NCBI GenBank assembly: GCA_900073065.1
Contig: FJOG01000008.1
Coordinates: 225,631-289,630 of the forward strand
Source of the DNA: Phialocephala subalpina
Lineage: Eukaryota; Ascomycota; Leotiomycetes; Helotiales; Mollisiaceae
Reading direction: 5' to 3'
Length of the DNA: 64,000 nt
Shown here in pieces: positions 1-12,739 of this stretch. The number at the start of each line of letters is the position of its first letter. Position 1 is the stretch's first letter. A program made the position numbers and the translations under genes. Under the pieces are notes generated by a model. It was given only the letters and a program-made list of their open reading frames with translations. It made no database searches and was not told the origin of the DNA.

Positions 1-1069
1 CCCGAGACCACGTATATCCGTCCTGAGATATACGAGACGGACATGCGATCCACGGAAGGTCTTGCCACTTCCCAAGAAAAGAAATCCGATACGACTACAT
101 GGGAGATCGAGGAGTCGACAGCCGGAGGAGAGGTGTCGAACACCACACCTTCAATAATTTCCGAAAAGCCAAGAACATATTGGCAAGAACTCAAGCCTTT
201 CAATGGGATTTACAGACGACAGAATCCCTTGATCTTGCTTGCCCGCCCATTCGTATGCTTCCTGTACCCAGCTGTATTCTGGGGCTTCACAGTCGGCGGT
301 CTCTGGTATGACTTCTCCAAGCAATTTTTCACCATTGAGCACTGTTCATAAATTCTACTCGCTGCCAACCCAGAAGTGTAAACTTGAGTCCCGAAAATCC
401 TCATATCTCTGAAAGAAGTAAGCTGACTCAAAGATGTTCGCCCTCAGGTCGTCCTGGATTGTCGGTCTTGGAATCGTGGTCGCTCAAATCTACGCTGGCC
501 CACCGAATTTCTTCGATCCTACTCATCTCGGACTATTGTTCTTATTTCCCTTCATATTTCTTCTCATCGGCTGTCTGCTCGGATTTTTCTTGTCAGACTG
601 GTGGCCAAAATGGTGCGCTCGTCGCAATAAAGGTATCTTTGAGCCCGAGTTCCGTTTGATCCTCTTAGTTCCCGTTCTTCTGGTCGGGGTCCCAGGACTC
701 TTCGGGTTTGGCCACTATGCGAGCAGCGGTCATGTCAAATGGGTTGCTGCATCCGCCCTTCAGGGATTGATCGGATTCTCAGCGGTGCTGGCTGGATCTG
801 TGTCCTTTGGTTACGTGCTTGATTGTCATCGTGATCACAGTATCGATGTTTCCATCTCCATCATCTTGCTGCGAAATATGTTTTGGTTCGGGTCCTCGTA
901 TTTTCTTCCAGATTGGCTTGCGGCGACGAAGACGTGGAAGGTGTTTGATATTATTGGCGGGATGCAGTTGGCGATCACACTGCTTTCGATTCTAGTTTAT
1001 GTCTTCGGGAAGCAGATGAGGAGCTACGTCCATAAGCATGATCCTTTGAAGGCGTTTCATCTTGTGTAA
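1..1069 (+). CDS. MFS transporter, C-terminal part (5' end outside window)
   Basis: The frame is open from the first base and begins with the PET motif that closes the sixth membrane segment of drug/metabolite MFS transporters. A 142-bp intron (306-447; donor GTATGA, acceptor CCTCAG) joins the central loop to a second exon with about six hydrophobic segments. Family landmarks are FEPEFRL between segments 8 and 9 and the GYVLDCHR stretch. The protein would be a plasma-membrane proton-driven transporter; the substrate cannot be told. Without the intron the first exon stops soon after residue 100, so the splice is needed. The N-terminal half lies upstream of the window. Family confidence is high, substrate unknown. 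Confidence 0.85.
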
Positions 1070-3241
1070 ATATGTCGGGATTTTGTCGAGGCGACGTTAT
1101 CGGAGTTGAGTGAGGAGTCAAAGCTGCTGAGGACGAGTTGCGGGCGCCCGCAAGACCTAATCAAACTGTTTATTGCTCGTCGACGGCAACCCACTTTTTT
1201 CGAACGTCCCATGCCAGCTTCGACAATCAGACGCTTTGTTGCATTTCGCAAGGAGGCGAAGCGGCGGGACAAATACACGGGCTGCAATGTCGGCTGTAGT
1301 CCCGCTACCGCCCATGAGAATGTCCAGTAAACAAGGCCAAGTGTTGATGTGTTTTCTCGCCCGAATGTTTTGAAAATGACCCGGAGAATAGGGAGTTCTA
1401 GAGAGCTCGCGCATTCATGTAGGAGCGAACCAATCAGCAGAGCGCTCTCGCCTCACAATTCTCCACCGCCCTAATCTGCCACACCTGGATCGCAGGCGGC
1501 AGCAACCTGGAGACGCCATTTTCGAATGTGATCCCGAACAGTGGCAAAAATGAAGCCACAAGAGCCGCCGAGTTTTTATGATAACGGCCAAGCTCTTGGT
1601 GGCGGGGCTCCACAAGCCTCTTCCGCCCCGCCAAGCACATGACAAGACCACCGTCCTCGACACAACCTTCTCCGAGCAGCGACGTTCTCCACGATCCAAG
1701 ATTCACCCAAGGTATCCGCAGAACTCTGCCCGAGATTTTCATTATCGTCGGCTGCATCATGACGTGTGCCACCAAAACGTCGTTCAAAATTTTCAAGATG
1801 ACCTCAACTGCGCCGCGAAAGATTCTTGGCTGAGGTTGTGCATCTATACTCGTTCAGGTAACCCATCAGGAGATGTCATCTCGTGCCTCGAAAGTGTCAA
1901 GACACACGTCTGAAGGCCAAGGACAAGTGTACCAAATGTTGAGGGGAGAGATGGGGGAATTTGGAGTTGTGGGGTATATAATGACGGAACTCCTCACACC
2001 AAAAACATCGAACGTCATTGTCGAAATCCATTTTTGAACTTAACCTGGAAGCACCGCAGGACAGTCCCCAACAATTCTCAACAGCCATAAACAGGGCTCG
2101 CTTCGGAGGCTCATCTGATCCAATGGTTCTGTGGTGGATTTTGAAGTCATCCTTTTTTCAAAGCATTGATCTCATCTCTTGTTTGAATGACCTAGGCAAT
2201 CAAAATACAACAAAAAGAGCTCCAGGAAGCACGATTTCTGGTCGAGTGCCAGTCGTCGGCCAAATGCCGTTTCACACGGTTACACAAATCAAGCTATTTG
2301 CCAGATTTCATGGAGTCCTGCATCGAGAATCTGCACCATTCGAGCGGTGAGAGTACAGAACTACAGCGGTATCACGCGTGATCTTGTTTATTTGAATGAA
2401 ACACCGGGTATCGCATCCAAGTGGCGGACTGCATAAGCAGAGAAACAATCCAAGCATACGTGGTCTCCCTGGATTTCGTATCAAGTAGCATACCGCTTGT
2501 TGTATGAAGTCACATCTTTACAGGTCTGAAACCTCATCGGAGCATGTTACCGGAGTCTTGAATCAAGCAGATTGTCGTGCGAGTGCATTAAGCTCCCGCC
2601 CTTATGCACGAGGTTCTCAATAAGAGAATCACCTTGTTGGCTGCATAATTGTGGCAAGAAACCGCGTTGCTTGTCGCCCTTCTCCAACTAGGCTTATATG
2701 TGTGGCCACTCGAGATGTCGATTCGTGGTCTCGTGACTCCTATGAAGTCAAGCATGACAGTTTATGAGGTTTGATTCTGTAGATGCGTGTTTGATTCCTG
2801 TCTCGATCAAGCAGTTTGCTACATAGTCATGCTCACAAATATACGGATGTCAGCTTGTTTCCCGAGCCAAGTAGCCCAAATGTGGTCAACAGCATGAAGT
2901 GCGCTTCTACAGGTACGAGTCTTCCAGTCATCAGGCGGCTTAAAATGCCGTCAAACTCACGAGGTACCTTTATGCAGATACGAACTTGTATTCCCAATCA
3001 AATAGCTTGACATACGATATGGCGAGTACAAACTCTTTAAGTAATGATTGTTCTGGCTTGTCACAGCGCATCTAAGGCAAGTGCTAAAGTCCATATATCT
3101 CGGACATTGCCCTCCCCTTTTCAATTCTCCAATTATCACTTCGAGCTTCTGAACTAGATCACCTCACCTTCGATCACAAGATCTCCTTAACTTTCGCACA
3201 TATTCGGAGCCAGCTCAAAAGTCAAGTCTTCTACATCAAGT
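1070..3241. other. Intergenic region, no supported gene
   Basis: About 2.2 kb of mixed composition. Open frames on both strands are short and overlapping, without protein-like composition or recognisable motifs. The last 100 bp are CT-rich and probably form the leader of the gene starting at 3242. Confidence 0.5.
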
Positions 3242-3577
3242 ATGACCCCCGCCAAGCAAGGCAAGGGGGAGAAGAACAACGAGGATCCTCTCGAAGCTCT
3301 AAAGTTCGACCCGAACAGCTGTGATCAGAGAAACTACTTCCGAAAGCTACGAGAAAGTCGAAACGAGTCACCACTTCCTGGACATTTTCCTAATGACCCA
3401 ACTCAAGAGGGTCGTACCATAGGCCCACCATACGAGGTGGCGCTGATATGGAAGGAGCAGCGTAATGAGCTAGAGGAGCAAGGACCTGTCGCTTGGGAAG
3501 ACGAACCCGCCGTGGCCTGGATGACCAAATGGCAAGTCGAAAAGACCAAGGAGGAAGAAAAGGCAACAAAGGCCTAG
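3242..3577 (+). CDS. Small charged hypothetical protein, 111 aa
   Basis: An uninterrupted frame follows a CT-rich leader typical of filamentous-fungal genes. The product is very hydrophilic (Lys/Glu/Asp/Pro-rich) with a KTKEEEKATKA tail, two Trp-rich stretches near residues 76-96, and no signal peptide or membrane segment. I do not recognise the family. A well-formed intron-like sequence (3606-3650: GTATGT donor, GCTGAC branch site, TTTTCAG acceptor) lies just after the stop, suggesting a spliced 3' UTR or an alternative 3' exon. The coding call rests on composition, leader and nearby splice signals, not on homology. Confidence 0.55.
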   Translation: MTPAKQGKGEKNNEDPLEALKFDPNSCDQRNYFRKLRESRNESPLPGHFPNDPTQEGRTIGPPYEVALIWKEQRNELEEQGPVAWEDEPAVAWMTKWQVEKTKEEEKATKA

Positions 3578-4179
3578 GCGACGGTAACCTGAATGTTACT
3601 TCGAGGTATGTTTAGGATCATAACACAATTTGCACCTGCTGACTTTTCAGACAAGATCAGTCGTGATTCTCCACTTCGACCACCGCTCTCTCGACCATCG
3701 CTCCTTCGACTACCTTTCTTTCGACATACTGTACGATATATCGCGACACCCTCTTGCACCTACGACGGCGACAACCACAAGGTGTCCGATCAATTTTACA
3801 GCTTCTACAGCAAGTTTTCCTTTCATAGTGCGCTTTTTTCGATATACGATCAGCAATCTCTCTTGAAACCGCAGCCTTCCATTAGCTTTCACGCTCTCGA
3901 TACATCGAAACGCCGCGAAAGAAAAATGGACTTAGCATATTGGATACATGGATTGATTGATCGATTGTCGGAGGGCATGTTGCATTTATTGTTATCACTT
4001 GCGCACAGATCAATGCTCTTCCGCAGCCCTCTAGCACCCTGATACTCTTTACATGCGATGGCAGGATGGATACAGGCATATAGACAGGCACATTGGAAGG
4101 ATTGGTTTATCGAGGAGATCGCTGACTTTGCCTTGAGAGAAACAGGCACTTTGTCACAATACTTGATTTTAATAGAATG
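3578..4179. other. 3'-flanking region with a probable UTR intron
   Basis: Contains the 45-bp intron-like sequence at 3606-3650, followed by a C/T-rich stretch with short imperfect repeats (TCGACCAC, TCGACCAT and similar) around 3677-3725. No convincing coding frame. Confidence 0.35.
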
Positions 4180-4998
4180 CTATGCTTTGACTTGCAACCA
4201 GTATTCACTATTGATGTTGTGACCTTCAATGTATACTCCTAGCATCTCATCATCCCATCCTCTTTGATGCGAAAGGTTTAGTAACGAATCAACAAACGTA
4301 GAGAATGCAAAGGCGTCCCAATGTAAGCTCAGCTTTTTGATCGTCACCTCAACTCTAATCCGCACCACTTTCTCCTCTATCTCTATTACATCTCTCTCCT
4401 CTAATATCCATTCCACCATGTCCAAGAATCTTTTTGTATCAAAGCCTTCCATCTCAAGATTCTCCACTTCGAGGCGCTCTATCACTGTAAGAAGCTCTGC
4501 CTTGCTTTCTGCCCTACTCTCTGCTCTGTGCCCGTTCTGGCCTATGCCTCCAATACACTTCTTTCTATTCACAAGTCTCCTGTCTCCGTCTTGTTCGGGA
4601 CGGTCCCAAGAAACCCTCGGCCATTCTCCTCTTTTTTGACCTCTTGCACTCTGGTTTCCGGTGTAACTTCCACATCCAGACTCCGCATGCCCTCCTTATT
4701 GTCCACTTATCATTTCTCTTCTCCCTTTTTCTCATGGCTTCTTCTCGTGACTTTTTCTTCTGATGACTTTGTCGGTTTGTTGCTTCTTTTTGGCTTTTCT
4801 CTTTGCTCTCCCTGCTCTCCCTGCTTTTTGCTTTCTCTGTTCTCTCGTCTCTCTGCTCCCTGCCTCCATTTTTGTGTGTGTGGCTTGCTTGCTCGAGGCT
4901 TGGTTTGCTCGAGGCTTGAATGGTTTTCTCGACTTTTGTAGATATTCCCACTGGCACAAAGTGCAACTCTTGCAGCGATGAATGCAAAAAGAGTTCAA
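4180..4998 (-). CDS. Possible spliced hypothetical protein, low confidence
   Basis: Two open stretches share one minus-strand frame. Upstream (4998-4732) a short CKSCTLC motif is followed by a very Lys/Arg/Gln-rich tail. Downstream (about 4697-4180) an acidic, helix-forming segment (VIERLEVENLEMEG, VEWILEERDVIEIEEK) ends in YWLQVKA. A few in-frame stops between 4698 and 4731 would need an intron that I could not define. The region is strongly pyrimidine-biased on the plus strand, which alone can produce Lys/Arg/Glu-rich open frames, so this may be an artefact. No family recognised. Confidence 0.25.
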
Positions 4999-5050
4999 TG
5001 TGTGTAAAAGGGTATGAAGCTTCTAAGAACATCCAGTGAAGACAGTACAA

Positions 5051-5483
5051 GGGCTGTTTTGTTGTTTTTTTTTGTTTCGAAGGTCTTTTTGGGTAGGTAG
5101 GTAGGTAGGTTTGCTTTATTGTTTTGGAGGTTTTTCGTAGGTAAGTTTGTTTAAGGATTCCGAATAGAGCTTGAGGAAGATGGTTTTGCTAGCATAGAGG
5201 CAACGAGAGTCGGTGATTAGGTGCTGAAGACAATTGGTAGTATATTGTTTCGATGAATTCGATATGGGCGGAAGGATTTCTAAGTCGATTTGCTTATTGA
5301 TTGTTTGAATTTGTTTCAAACTATAGACCCTTCGGAACCGGATTGTTTTATCTCGGGTCTTCGAGTCTTCCTCGAATTAGAGTCCGGCATTCTCTCGGTA
5401 AACCCCTCGATAAAACTCGCGAAAGCTTCTCGAGAAAGCTTCCCGAAGAACTCGATTCTTTTATAAAAAAAAAAAAATTTCAG
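5051..5483. other. Intergenic with GTAG microsatellite
   Basis: Short GTAG tandem repeat around 5092-5110, T-rich tracts, and an A13 run at 5465-5477 just before the decayed sugar transporter. No gene seen. Confidence 0.4.
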
Positions 5484-6400
5484 GCCTCTTTTCGTTGGGG
5501 ACCAAACAGCAGTAAACGGAGCCCAGATCTTCTACTTCAATGAATTCGGCATCGGCGAAGATCAAGTATGGCTTCGAGGACTACTGAACGGCGCACCGTA
5601 TCTCTGCTCAGCACTCATCGGATGTTGAACCACCAAGCCATTGAACTATTACTTCGGTCGTCGGGGTTGTATCTGGATCTCTTGCGTGATCCCCTTCAAC
5701 AAGACACTTGACTGACGCTTTTCAGTTCTGCGGCGTCAACGTAATGGCCTATTATTCCACCCAAATATTCGTCGACGCTGACTTCACCTGCTCTAGCGCT
5801 CTCCTCGTCTCTCTCGGTACTGGTATCGTAAACTGGCTCTTCGCTGTTCTAGCTATCTACACAATTGACACCTTCGGACGCTGAAACTTGCTTCAGACAA
5901 CCTTCCCACTAATGGGCCTCATGCTCCTCTTCACCGGCTTCAGCTTCTACATTTCTGCCGAAACTGCTCGAACTGCTTGCGTCGCCCTCGGAATCTACCT
6001 TTTCATGGTGGTTCATTCCCCAGGAGAGGGGCCTGTTCCGTTCACTTATTCAGCTGAAGCATTCCCTCTCTATGTGCGCGAATACGGGATGGCGTTCGCG
6101 ACTGCGACGACTTGGAAGTTTAATTTCATCCTGAGCTTGACGTGGCCTGCCCTTGTGAAGGCTTTTACTCCTCAGGGGGCGTTTGGGTGGTATGCGGCTT
6201 GGAACTTTATTGGGTGGGGATATGCGTATTTCTGTCTTCAGGAGACGAAGACGTTGAGCTTGGAAGAGCTGGATACGATTTTCTCGGTGAGGGTGCGGGA
6301 TCATGCGAAGTATTATTATGAGATGTTGCCGTGGTATCTGAACAAGTATATCTTGAGGGGTGATGTGAAGCCTAGGAAGCCATTATATGACTTGGAATAG
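5484..6400 (+). pseudogene. Decayed MFS sugar transporter
   Basis: Starts in coding sequence after an ATTTCAG that may be an old splice acceptor; no upstream start codon is preserved. The frame keeps sugar-porter landmarks: a DQTAVNGA loop, FGRRG after segment 3, FCGVNVMAYYS, an FGR box, then a C-terminal half with GEGPVPFTYSAEAFP and QETKTLSLEELD. It is broken by TGA codons at 5626-5628 (where Trp is usual) and 5882-5884 (in the FGRR motif, where Arg is usual). About 200 residues expected between FGRRG and FCGVNV, i.e. the segment 4-6 region and central loop, are missing. From 5888 to 6400 the frame is clean. Both stops fit G:C to A:T changes. Not expected to make a working transporter. Confidence 0.85.
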
Positions 6401-6972
6401 GTTGGCGGCCTGCCGGTGGAGGAAGAGCGGCAGAGCGGGAGAAAATGCGGCTCGGCGAAGTTGGAGCACAGCTGGCTGAATATTGAAGTTGTATGGGACA
6501 ATGTCTGTACAGGATCGGGATACCCATTGTCGGTACCTGCTTCAAAGCTTTGGAAAGTCCGGCAGTTAAATTTCGATATGTATGACTCGCTCAAAAATTA
6601 TTAGAAAGCACGACATATATTTGAAGTCCCGAATTGGCAGGGACATTCCGAAATTGAGATTGTCCGTATCATCGTGTGCTGGCTGCCGGAACTCACTTTC
6701 CACGGCTCTGGCTGCTGCAATGTCAAGCCGCAGAAGATGGAAGTTATGGAGAGACCAATTGCATTTTATTGGCCAATACGAGCAATTTGGGTGGGGTGGA
6801 AAGCCAAGATCAGCTGACCTTTCGGGGTAACGTTGCCTGATGATGACTCGCAAAGTCAATATCTCGATGCTTTGATTGACCACCTGGCTTTATGGCAAAG
6901 GAAAAGAGTCAATTCCGCGATATATCACACGGGATACTCCGCGGTGAACGTCGCCTATGAACTAGTGAGACC
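6401..6972. other. Intergenic / promoter of the DSD-like gene
   Basis: No supported gene. Contains the 5' flank of the gene starting at 6973; no clear TATA box or operator was recognised. Confidence 0.4.
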
Positions 6973-8511
6973 ATGGCAGGAACTTGGCCCCTCCGGACGA
7001 AAGCCTCGCTTGTAGAGCAATTCGTCGGAAAGACTCTGGATGACATCCGGCTACCCGCGGCGGTGCTGGACATAGCCAAGGTGAAGCATAATTGCAAGAG
7101 GATGTTGGATGCAGTCGAAGAATTGGGTTTCGACTTTCTCCCAGCAGTCAGCTACCACAAAGTAGGCATCCAACCCAGGATAGTCTTCCATTCTGGATCC
7201 AGAACCAAATGTGCGATGTAAAAAATTGCGACATGTCGTTCTGTCATAAGCCCAGCTAACGAAATGCTATATAGACAACTGAGATAACTCGTCTTCAACT
7301 AGGAGATGATGCAGAGGAAGTGAGAGTCTTGGTGACTAGTTTGTGGGAAGCGGCGAAGCTGCTGCCGTTGCTTCTCGAGTACCAGATCAATGGCAAGCAA
7401 GTAAATGTAAGCATTTGAAGTTCAGTCATGCGTTCTGTTAGGAAGTCGTGGGTTCGTAAACTGATGACATGCGGTGTAGGTTCTGTATGGCGCCCCCATC
7501 TCGCCTTCCCAAGTTGAAGCAGCTGCGGACATTTCGAGGCAGCTGGGTAGAAGAGGCGGGAACATTCGCTTCCTTGTAGATTGTATATCGCAAGTCGATC
7601 TTGTGGAGCGAGTGGGAAGACTCTCTGGGTACCCACCATTCGTCTATATTCTCGTGGATGTTGGCGACCAATTTTCAGGAGTTCGTCCGGGGACACCCGA
7701 ATTCCAAGAACTGTTTTCTCGCATCGAGCAGATCGCGCTAGGCCAAGGCCTGTTGTCGATGGCGTTCGTTGGATTCTTCAGCGATATACCATTCCCAAGT
7801 GAGCAGGTAGACCTTATCTCGCATATGAGACATCTAGATCGACAGATGACCACGTTGCTGCATGCTTCTCCAGTTGAAATCATCAGACTGTCCGTGCACG
7901 CACCGCCTGGGTTGTGGTATTTGTTGCAGAGAATGGAAGGCCCATTATCAAGAGAAGTCTCGAAAATTGAGCACACTCTTGCGGCAGCGAATCAGGCAAA
8001 CGATGCTATTGAGGTGCATAGTGGCGAGTACGTGTTGCTAGATGTTCGAAGTGTGATACAAGATTCACTAGCGGTCCCAGGCACCAATCCTTGTTTCACC
8101 TATAGCGACATAGCATTGACGATTCTCACTGAGATATCTAGCCTGTACCCCAGACGTGGCGAGAAAGGACACCTAGAAGCACTGATCTCTTTAGGCGGGT
8201 CTGCGTTCCATACAGGGGACGGACCTCTGCAAAAGGGTGTGCTGAGTGAATGGAACATGGGAAGCATTGAACCGAAGTCGAGCCCTCCGCTTGGATGGAC
8301 GATCGATCGCTGTCACGGTGACTCAGCCGTCTTGGTATGGAGAGACGAGAACAGTCAACCGCAGAGCCTTGAATGCGGCCAAAGAGTCAGAATATATCCG
8401 AATGATGCTAAGTACGCAGGCAAGCAATTCGGGTGGTATTATGTAGTTGATTCGAGTCGAGATGGAAAAGAAGATGAGATTGTGGATATTTTTGTCCGGT
8501 GGAGAGGATGA
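6973..8511 (+). CDS. D-serine dehydratase-like fold III protein, active site lost
   Basis: Three exons (6973-7161, 7275-7406, 7480-8511), both junctions in phase 0, give an uninterrupted 450-residue protein. It aligns by eye along its whole length with fungal D-serine dehydratase / D-threonine aldolase-like PLP enzymes (LPAAVLDIAKVKHNC near the N-terminus, TTEITRLQLGD, IALTILTEISSLYP, FGWYYVVD near the end). The residues the family needs are gone: VKTHK, whose first Lys binds PLP, reads VSYHK; the DTGYHRAG loop reads DVGDQFSG; the SHAGHSY segment reads FSDIPFP; and the zinc motif PNHAC reads PNDAK. It is probably a pseudoenzyme rather than a dehydratase. Intact splicing and frame argue against simple decay. 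Fold call is strong; function unknown. Confidence 0.85.
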
Positions 8512-8750
8512 GCTGGATGCAAGTAGCGATCGATAACTGAATGACATCTGGTATCACAATGATCCCACTGGGTTTGGAAAGTTATTTCCACCATTGGCGC
8601 GACGCTTTTCCCGCTTTCTTGCTTTGCTTTGCTTTGCTTGGTATACATACCTGTACTCATCAACATCAACATCTCGGTTCGCACGCTCAACTAGGTGGGA
8701 TCTCTCGGTTTAGGAGGTTGAGTTTGGCGGAAGTAGCTTCAAGTTGTTAG

Positions 8751-10060
8751 TCTCAATTTAAGAACAAAAACATAACCTTACACTGTGGTTTTGCCGGTAG
8801 ATATAAAGTTATAATAAAATACCCCCCCCCTCCCCCTTTCTTCCGGCCATCTTATTTATTTCCTATTATTTTACTTTGAATTATTATAATTTTTATATAA
8901 AATAATATATAAATATTATTTATAAATATATTAAAGTTTTTTATTTTAATTTAAATTTAAATTTTTATAAATTTAAAATTTGAATTAATTTATATTTTAT
9001 ATTATTTCTTAGATTTTAATTAATAATTTCGATATTTATATTAAATAATAATAAAAATCTTTTAATAATTTTTTAAAAAAGTATTTTATATATTAAAATA
9101 TTAAAATATTAAAATATTTTAATTTTCTAAAGAATTATTTAATTAATTATTAATTAAATTCTTTTTAATATTTTTATATAATAATTAATTATAATTTTTA
9201 ATAAAATTATTTTAAAAAGTAAATATTAATATATTAAATAATTAGAATATATATAATATATATAAAAACAAAAATAATAAATAAATATTATTCGAATAAT
9301 ATAATTTTAATTTTAAGAATATTTTTTTATATTATAGGGGTTTACTTTTAATTTTATAAATATTTTTTCTTTATATTTATATAATTATAATAAAATATCG
9401 AATCGGGAAATAATTAAACCTTTTTATAATTTGTTTATATTTCAAATATAAGAATATAATTTATAAAAAAAAAATATTATTTAAAATATTAAAATATTAT
9501 TCTTTTTATGATTCTTTATTTATATAGCTTTTAAAAAAGTTTTTTTTAATAAAATCGAAAACTTTATAACTTTTTATAAAAATTTTTTAAAAAATATACG
9601 AAATAATATATATATTAAATAAAAGAAAAAAGGGTTCCATTTATTAACTCGCTTATTAAACTAATTAAAACGGGCGATTTATTTTCTTTTGGAGTAAGAA
9701 AAATATTTTATTATTTATAATATTAATTTTTTTGGTAATTTTCTTTTGAAATTAAATTTCGAATATTATTAGTTTTAAGTTTTTTTTAAAGAAATAATAT
9801 TACGAATAATAAAGTAAAGTTAATTTAGAAATTTAGAAATTATAATATATTTATATTTATTATAATATTAAGTTCAAATTTATATTTTTTCGATTAATTT
9901 AAAAAAAGAATTCGAGTAATTTTTTGTATATAACTTATAATTAAAAATAGATTTTTAAATAATTTAAGTTTAAAGGCGTACACGAGAGCTTAAAGAGGGG
10001 CAAGTAAGGTAAATTAACTTAACTTCTTTAAGAAAAATTAGCGAATAGTCTAGGGAATCG
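8751..10060. repeat. AT-rich island, probable RIP-destroyed repeat
   Basis: About 1.3 kb almost entirely A and T, full of TTAATTAA- and TATAT-type words and free of useful open frames. A C9-T-C5 tract (8822-8836) marks the left edge. This composition is typical of transposons mutated by RIP, but no element type can be recognised. Confidence 0.8.
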
Positions 10061-10502
10061 ATTATACGATAGCGTTTATCCGGATAGCCTCGCATCCGCC
10101 AGGAAGTTCGTGCATTCCGTCAAAGAACTCGTTAAGTTGTAGATAACTATGGTAAGATGATATACCGAGCAGATGATTTGAATGTTTAAACTCGTTGCTC
10201 TTTGGTGGTGACTTAATGCTCCCTGAAGCGGGGTTGACATAGGAGAGCCCCACTCGTGTCTGTGGGGAAAGTCCGGATATGGCATACTGTAGCTGTTATC
10301 TGGCATTGCTGGCATCCGGAGAGTTAGTAATCACTGGCGTGACGCAGGCCGGGCCGCTTGCGGCGAAAGGGCTGTGGAGGCCGGCATTTGAGCGAGTCAT
10401 ACATGAAAGAAGCCAGCTTGAAGCGTTCCTACACGCATACCCAAAGCATAATTTCATTGACCTAGAACCTCAGAATATGTACTCCTGTACTAGTAGTCTC
10501 CT
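10061..10502. other. Downstream flank of HET gene
   Basis: Normal-composition sequence between the AT island and the end of the HET gene. No supported gene. Confidence 0.35.
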
Positions 10503-12387
10503 TTACAAAATCTTGACGCCATTGCAGACGAGCATCTCCATTTCAGCCGAATTTGTACCTTCCCCGACAGGTAAGACTGAAATAACATAGTAGAAAACAC
10601 CTGATATCTCCTTGGCTTTAACACCAGCCATAACACTACGGTTGTGATAAGTCGTTAGTGATGTATCAGCTTCCGGATCCCTCGTGATTGATCTTCGCTG
10701 GTAAGACGATGCAATCTCTGCGGCTCTTGAAAAATCTATCGGATGGTCAAGAAATCGGCACCACGGCTGCGGGCTCATTCGACGGTGATCGGCTTGCCGT
10801 CCTACAAGTAAGGTGGCAAACTCCTCCCTCTCTGATGTACGCGGGTTGTCCGTCATCGAAACCTGGAAGATGGTGTCTATGAATCGGAACTTTCCAACAG
10901 CATAGTATTCGCGCGGTATGCTCCCAACTCGCATCTGCATCGAGGATGCGTCCCAATCTTCAGCAGGGTAGGCCTTTGCGATTTTCGTCCAGATATCGTA
11001 CGCCTCGAAGCACAAAAGCCAGTATCCAGTGTCATCAGGTGGATAGTGAGATGCGAGTAGCGACAAAGACCATGAGAGTTCAGGTTTTAGTTCTCGGATC
11101 TGAGGCCTCATCCGTGCGAGAACAATGGATTCCATTTTCCATTGCAAGTGATTTTTGTCTTGCCGGTCAGCTCAATTGTATCTCTCATCGTGGATCGTAT
11201 GCCTCACCTAGTGCTTCTTTGTAAGCAGCAATGTGGAGTTGAGTAGGATCTAAACCAACAACGGGCGCGTCCGTGATGAATGATTGCGTATCAAAGTACT
11301 CAAATGTTGGAATAGTATCTCCAGTCATGACACGAAAGTAATGTTTGGGGCCATCTTGTGTCGTAGCACGAAGGCTCCGAAGTCGAATTTTTGGAAACGT
11401 TCCCGGAACACTTCCAATTTGACAGTCCAAGATGGCTTCGACTTCGTCATAGAGTTTGAATTCGGTCATGTCAATACGAGTGACGGACATGATGGGTAGC
11501 TCTATGACTACGCCTTGATTTGTGATTGTCGTGGGCTTTTCACGCACACGGTGGAAAGGTTCTTGAGCAATGGCTCCGCATCCAACAAAATCCGATGGGG
11601 AAGAAGCGAAAACGTCGACAGCTGTTCCCTCAGAATACTCTTGACTGTGCCAGGCAAAAATGGACTGGTCATCAGTTGACTTGAGAATCTCTTCCTGCAG
11701 CCGGCGAAAGGCTTTGATCCCCTCTCCATATATCATGGGCATATTTACGTCAAAAAGACCTAGCAGCGAATACGCGCGGTCTTCGAGACGGGTGGTCTTT
11801 CGCTTCGATGCCCAATGCATGCGGCGAGCAATGCTAACGCTGAGTACATTGCCACCATTTAGTGTTTGCAAATCGATGCCGGTGATTTCTGAAATCAAGA
11901 CGGACAGCGACTCATCCGTTTTTAGGCCAATTTTGGACCATCTTGCTGTGTAGAATTGGACCGTAGCGGGAGCTATAAGCTCCTGTAGCGTCCAACCGCG
12001 AGTAAACCACCTGCTGCAGCGAAACTCGGTCTCTGAAATGTCCTTTAACTTCCAGCCTGTAACGTCTTTGAGATAGACATAGCACACCTCTGCTTCTTGA
12101 TAGTATCGGAACATGGAATTGATGGCCTCGGTGAGCTCTGCGCTGTTCGACTTGTCGATGCAACACGTATCTATCCATATCCACATGTAGCCTTGAGAAT
12201 GCGCAAGGGAGCACGCTCCTTGCACCTTTTTAAATCCTAACTTATTTTGGGTTGAACGCGTGATATTGTTCATGTCGTGAAACAAAACTTCCTCTTCCTC
12301 CCAAGTGTGGGAGAGGATGGCGTATTTAGGCGCATCGTTGTTGAAGAATTCCCGTAACTCGTACGTCAGAGTGTTGATGAGCCTCAT
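10503..12387 (-). CDS. HET-domain (heterokaryon incompatibility) protein
   Basis: Two exons (12387-11208 and 11158-10503) joined by a 49-bp intron (GTGAGG donor, AGCTGAC branch site, GGCAAG acceptor) encode 611 residues. The N-terminus starts MRLINT and carries the HET signature blocks in order: ILSHTWEEEEV (about residue 23), IWIDTCCIDKSNSAELTEAI (about 71), GWTLQELIAP (about 132) and KTTRLEDRAYSLLGLFDV (about 195) followed by MIYGEG. The rest matches the extended HET-protein region without a recognisable NACHT or repeat domain. HET proteins trigger cell death on fusion of unlike strains. The gene lies between two AT islands, a usual place for fast-evolving recognition genes. Domain call is firm; partner and specificity are unknown. 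Confidence 0.9.
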
Positions 12388-12739
12388 TGCGCTTCGCTGA
12401 AGGCTTACCCGAGAAAAGACAGTGATCTGTGACTAGCCCAAATCAGGTTAAGAGACCACAATTGGAAGTGCTTAGGATTGTAGATCAAGAGGTGAAGCCA
12501 AGCAAGCGGCTCCCTGAGGGGTAAATTGATCCAGAATTGCAACAACGGGATTTTCGCCTCGCAGGGATGTCGGTCAGCCCACAGTCCGAAATGATTTGAA
12601 AGCAGAGAGCGAAAGACAAAGCCAGAATCTGCGCTCGGTCCGAATCGGTCAGCCGTTATTACTAAGCTAGATGTTGGCGCACGAGGCACCACAGTACCTC
12701 CAAACACAATTGGCCTTTTTGCCTAAGGCTTTATAAATG

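Noticed and set aside
4565..5050. Lys/Arg/Glu-rich minus frame of 161 codons
   Set aside because: The plus strand is a long pyrimidine tract here, which generates such frames by composition alone; the other minus frame was kept only as a low-confidence candidate.
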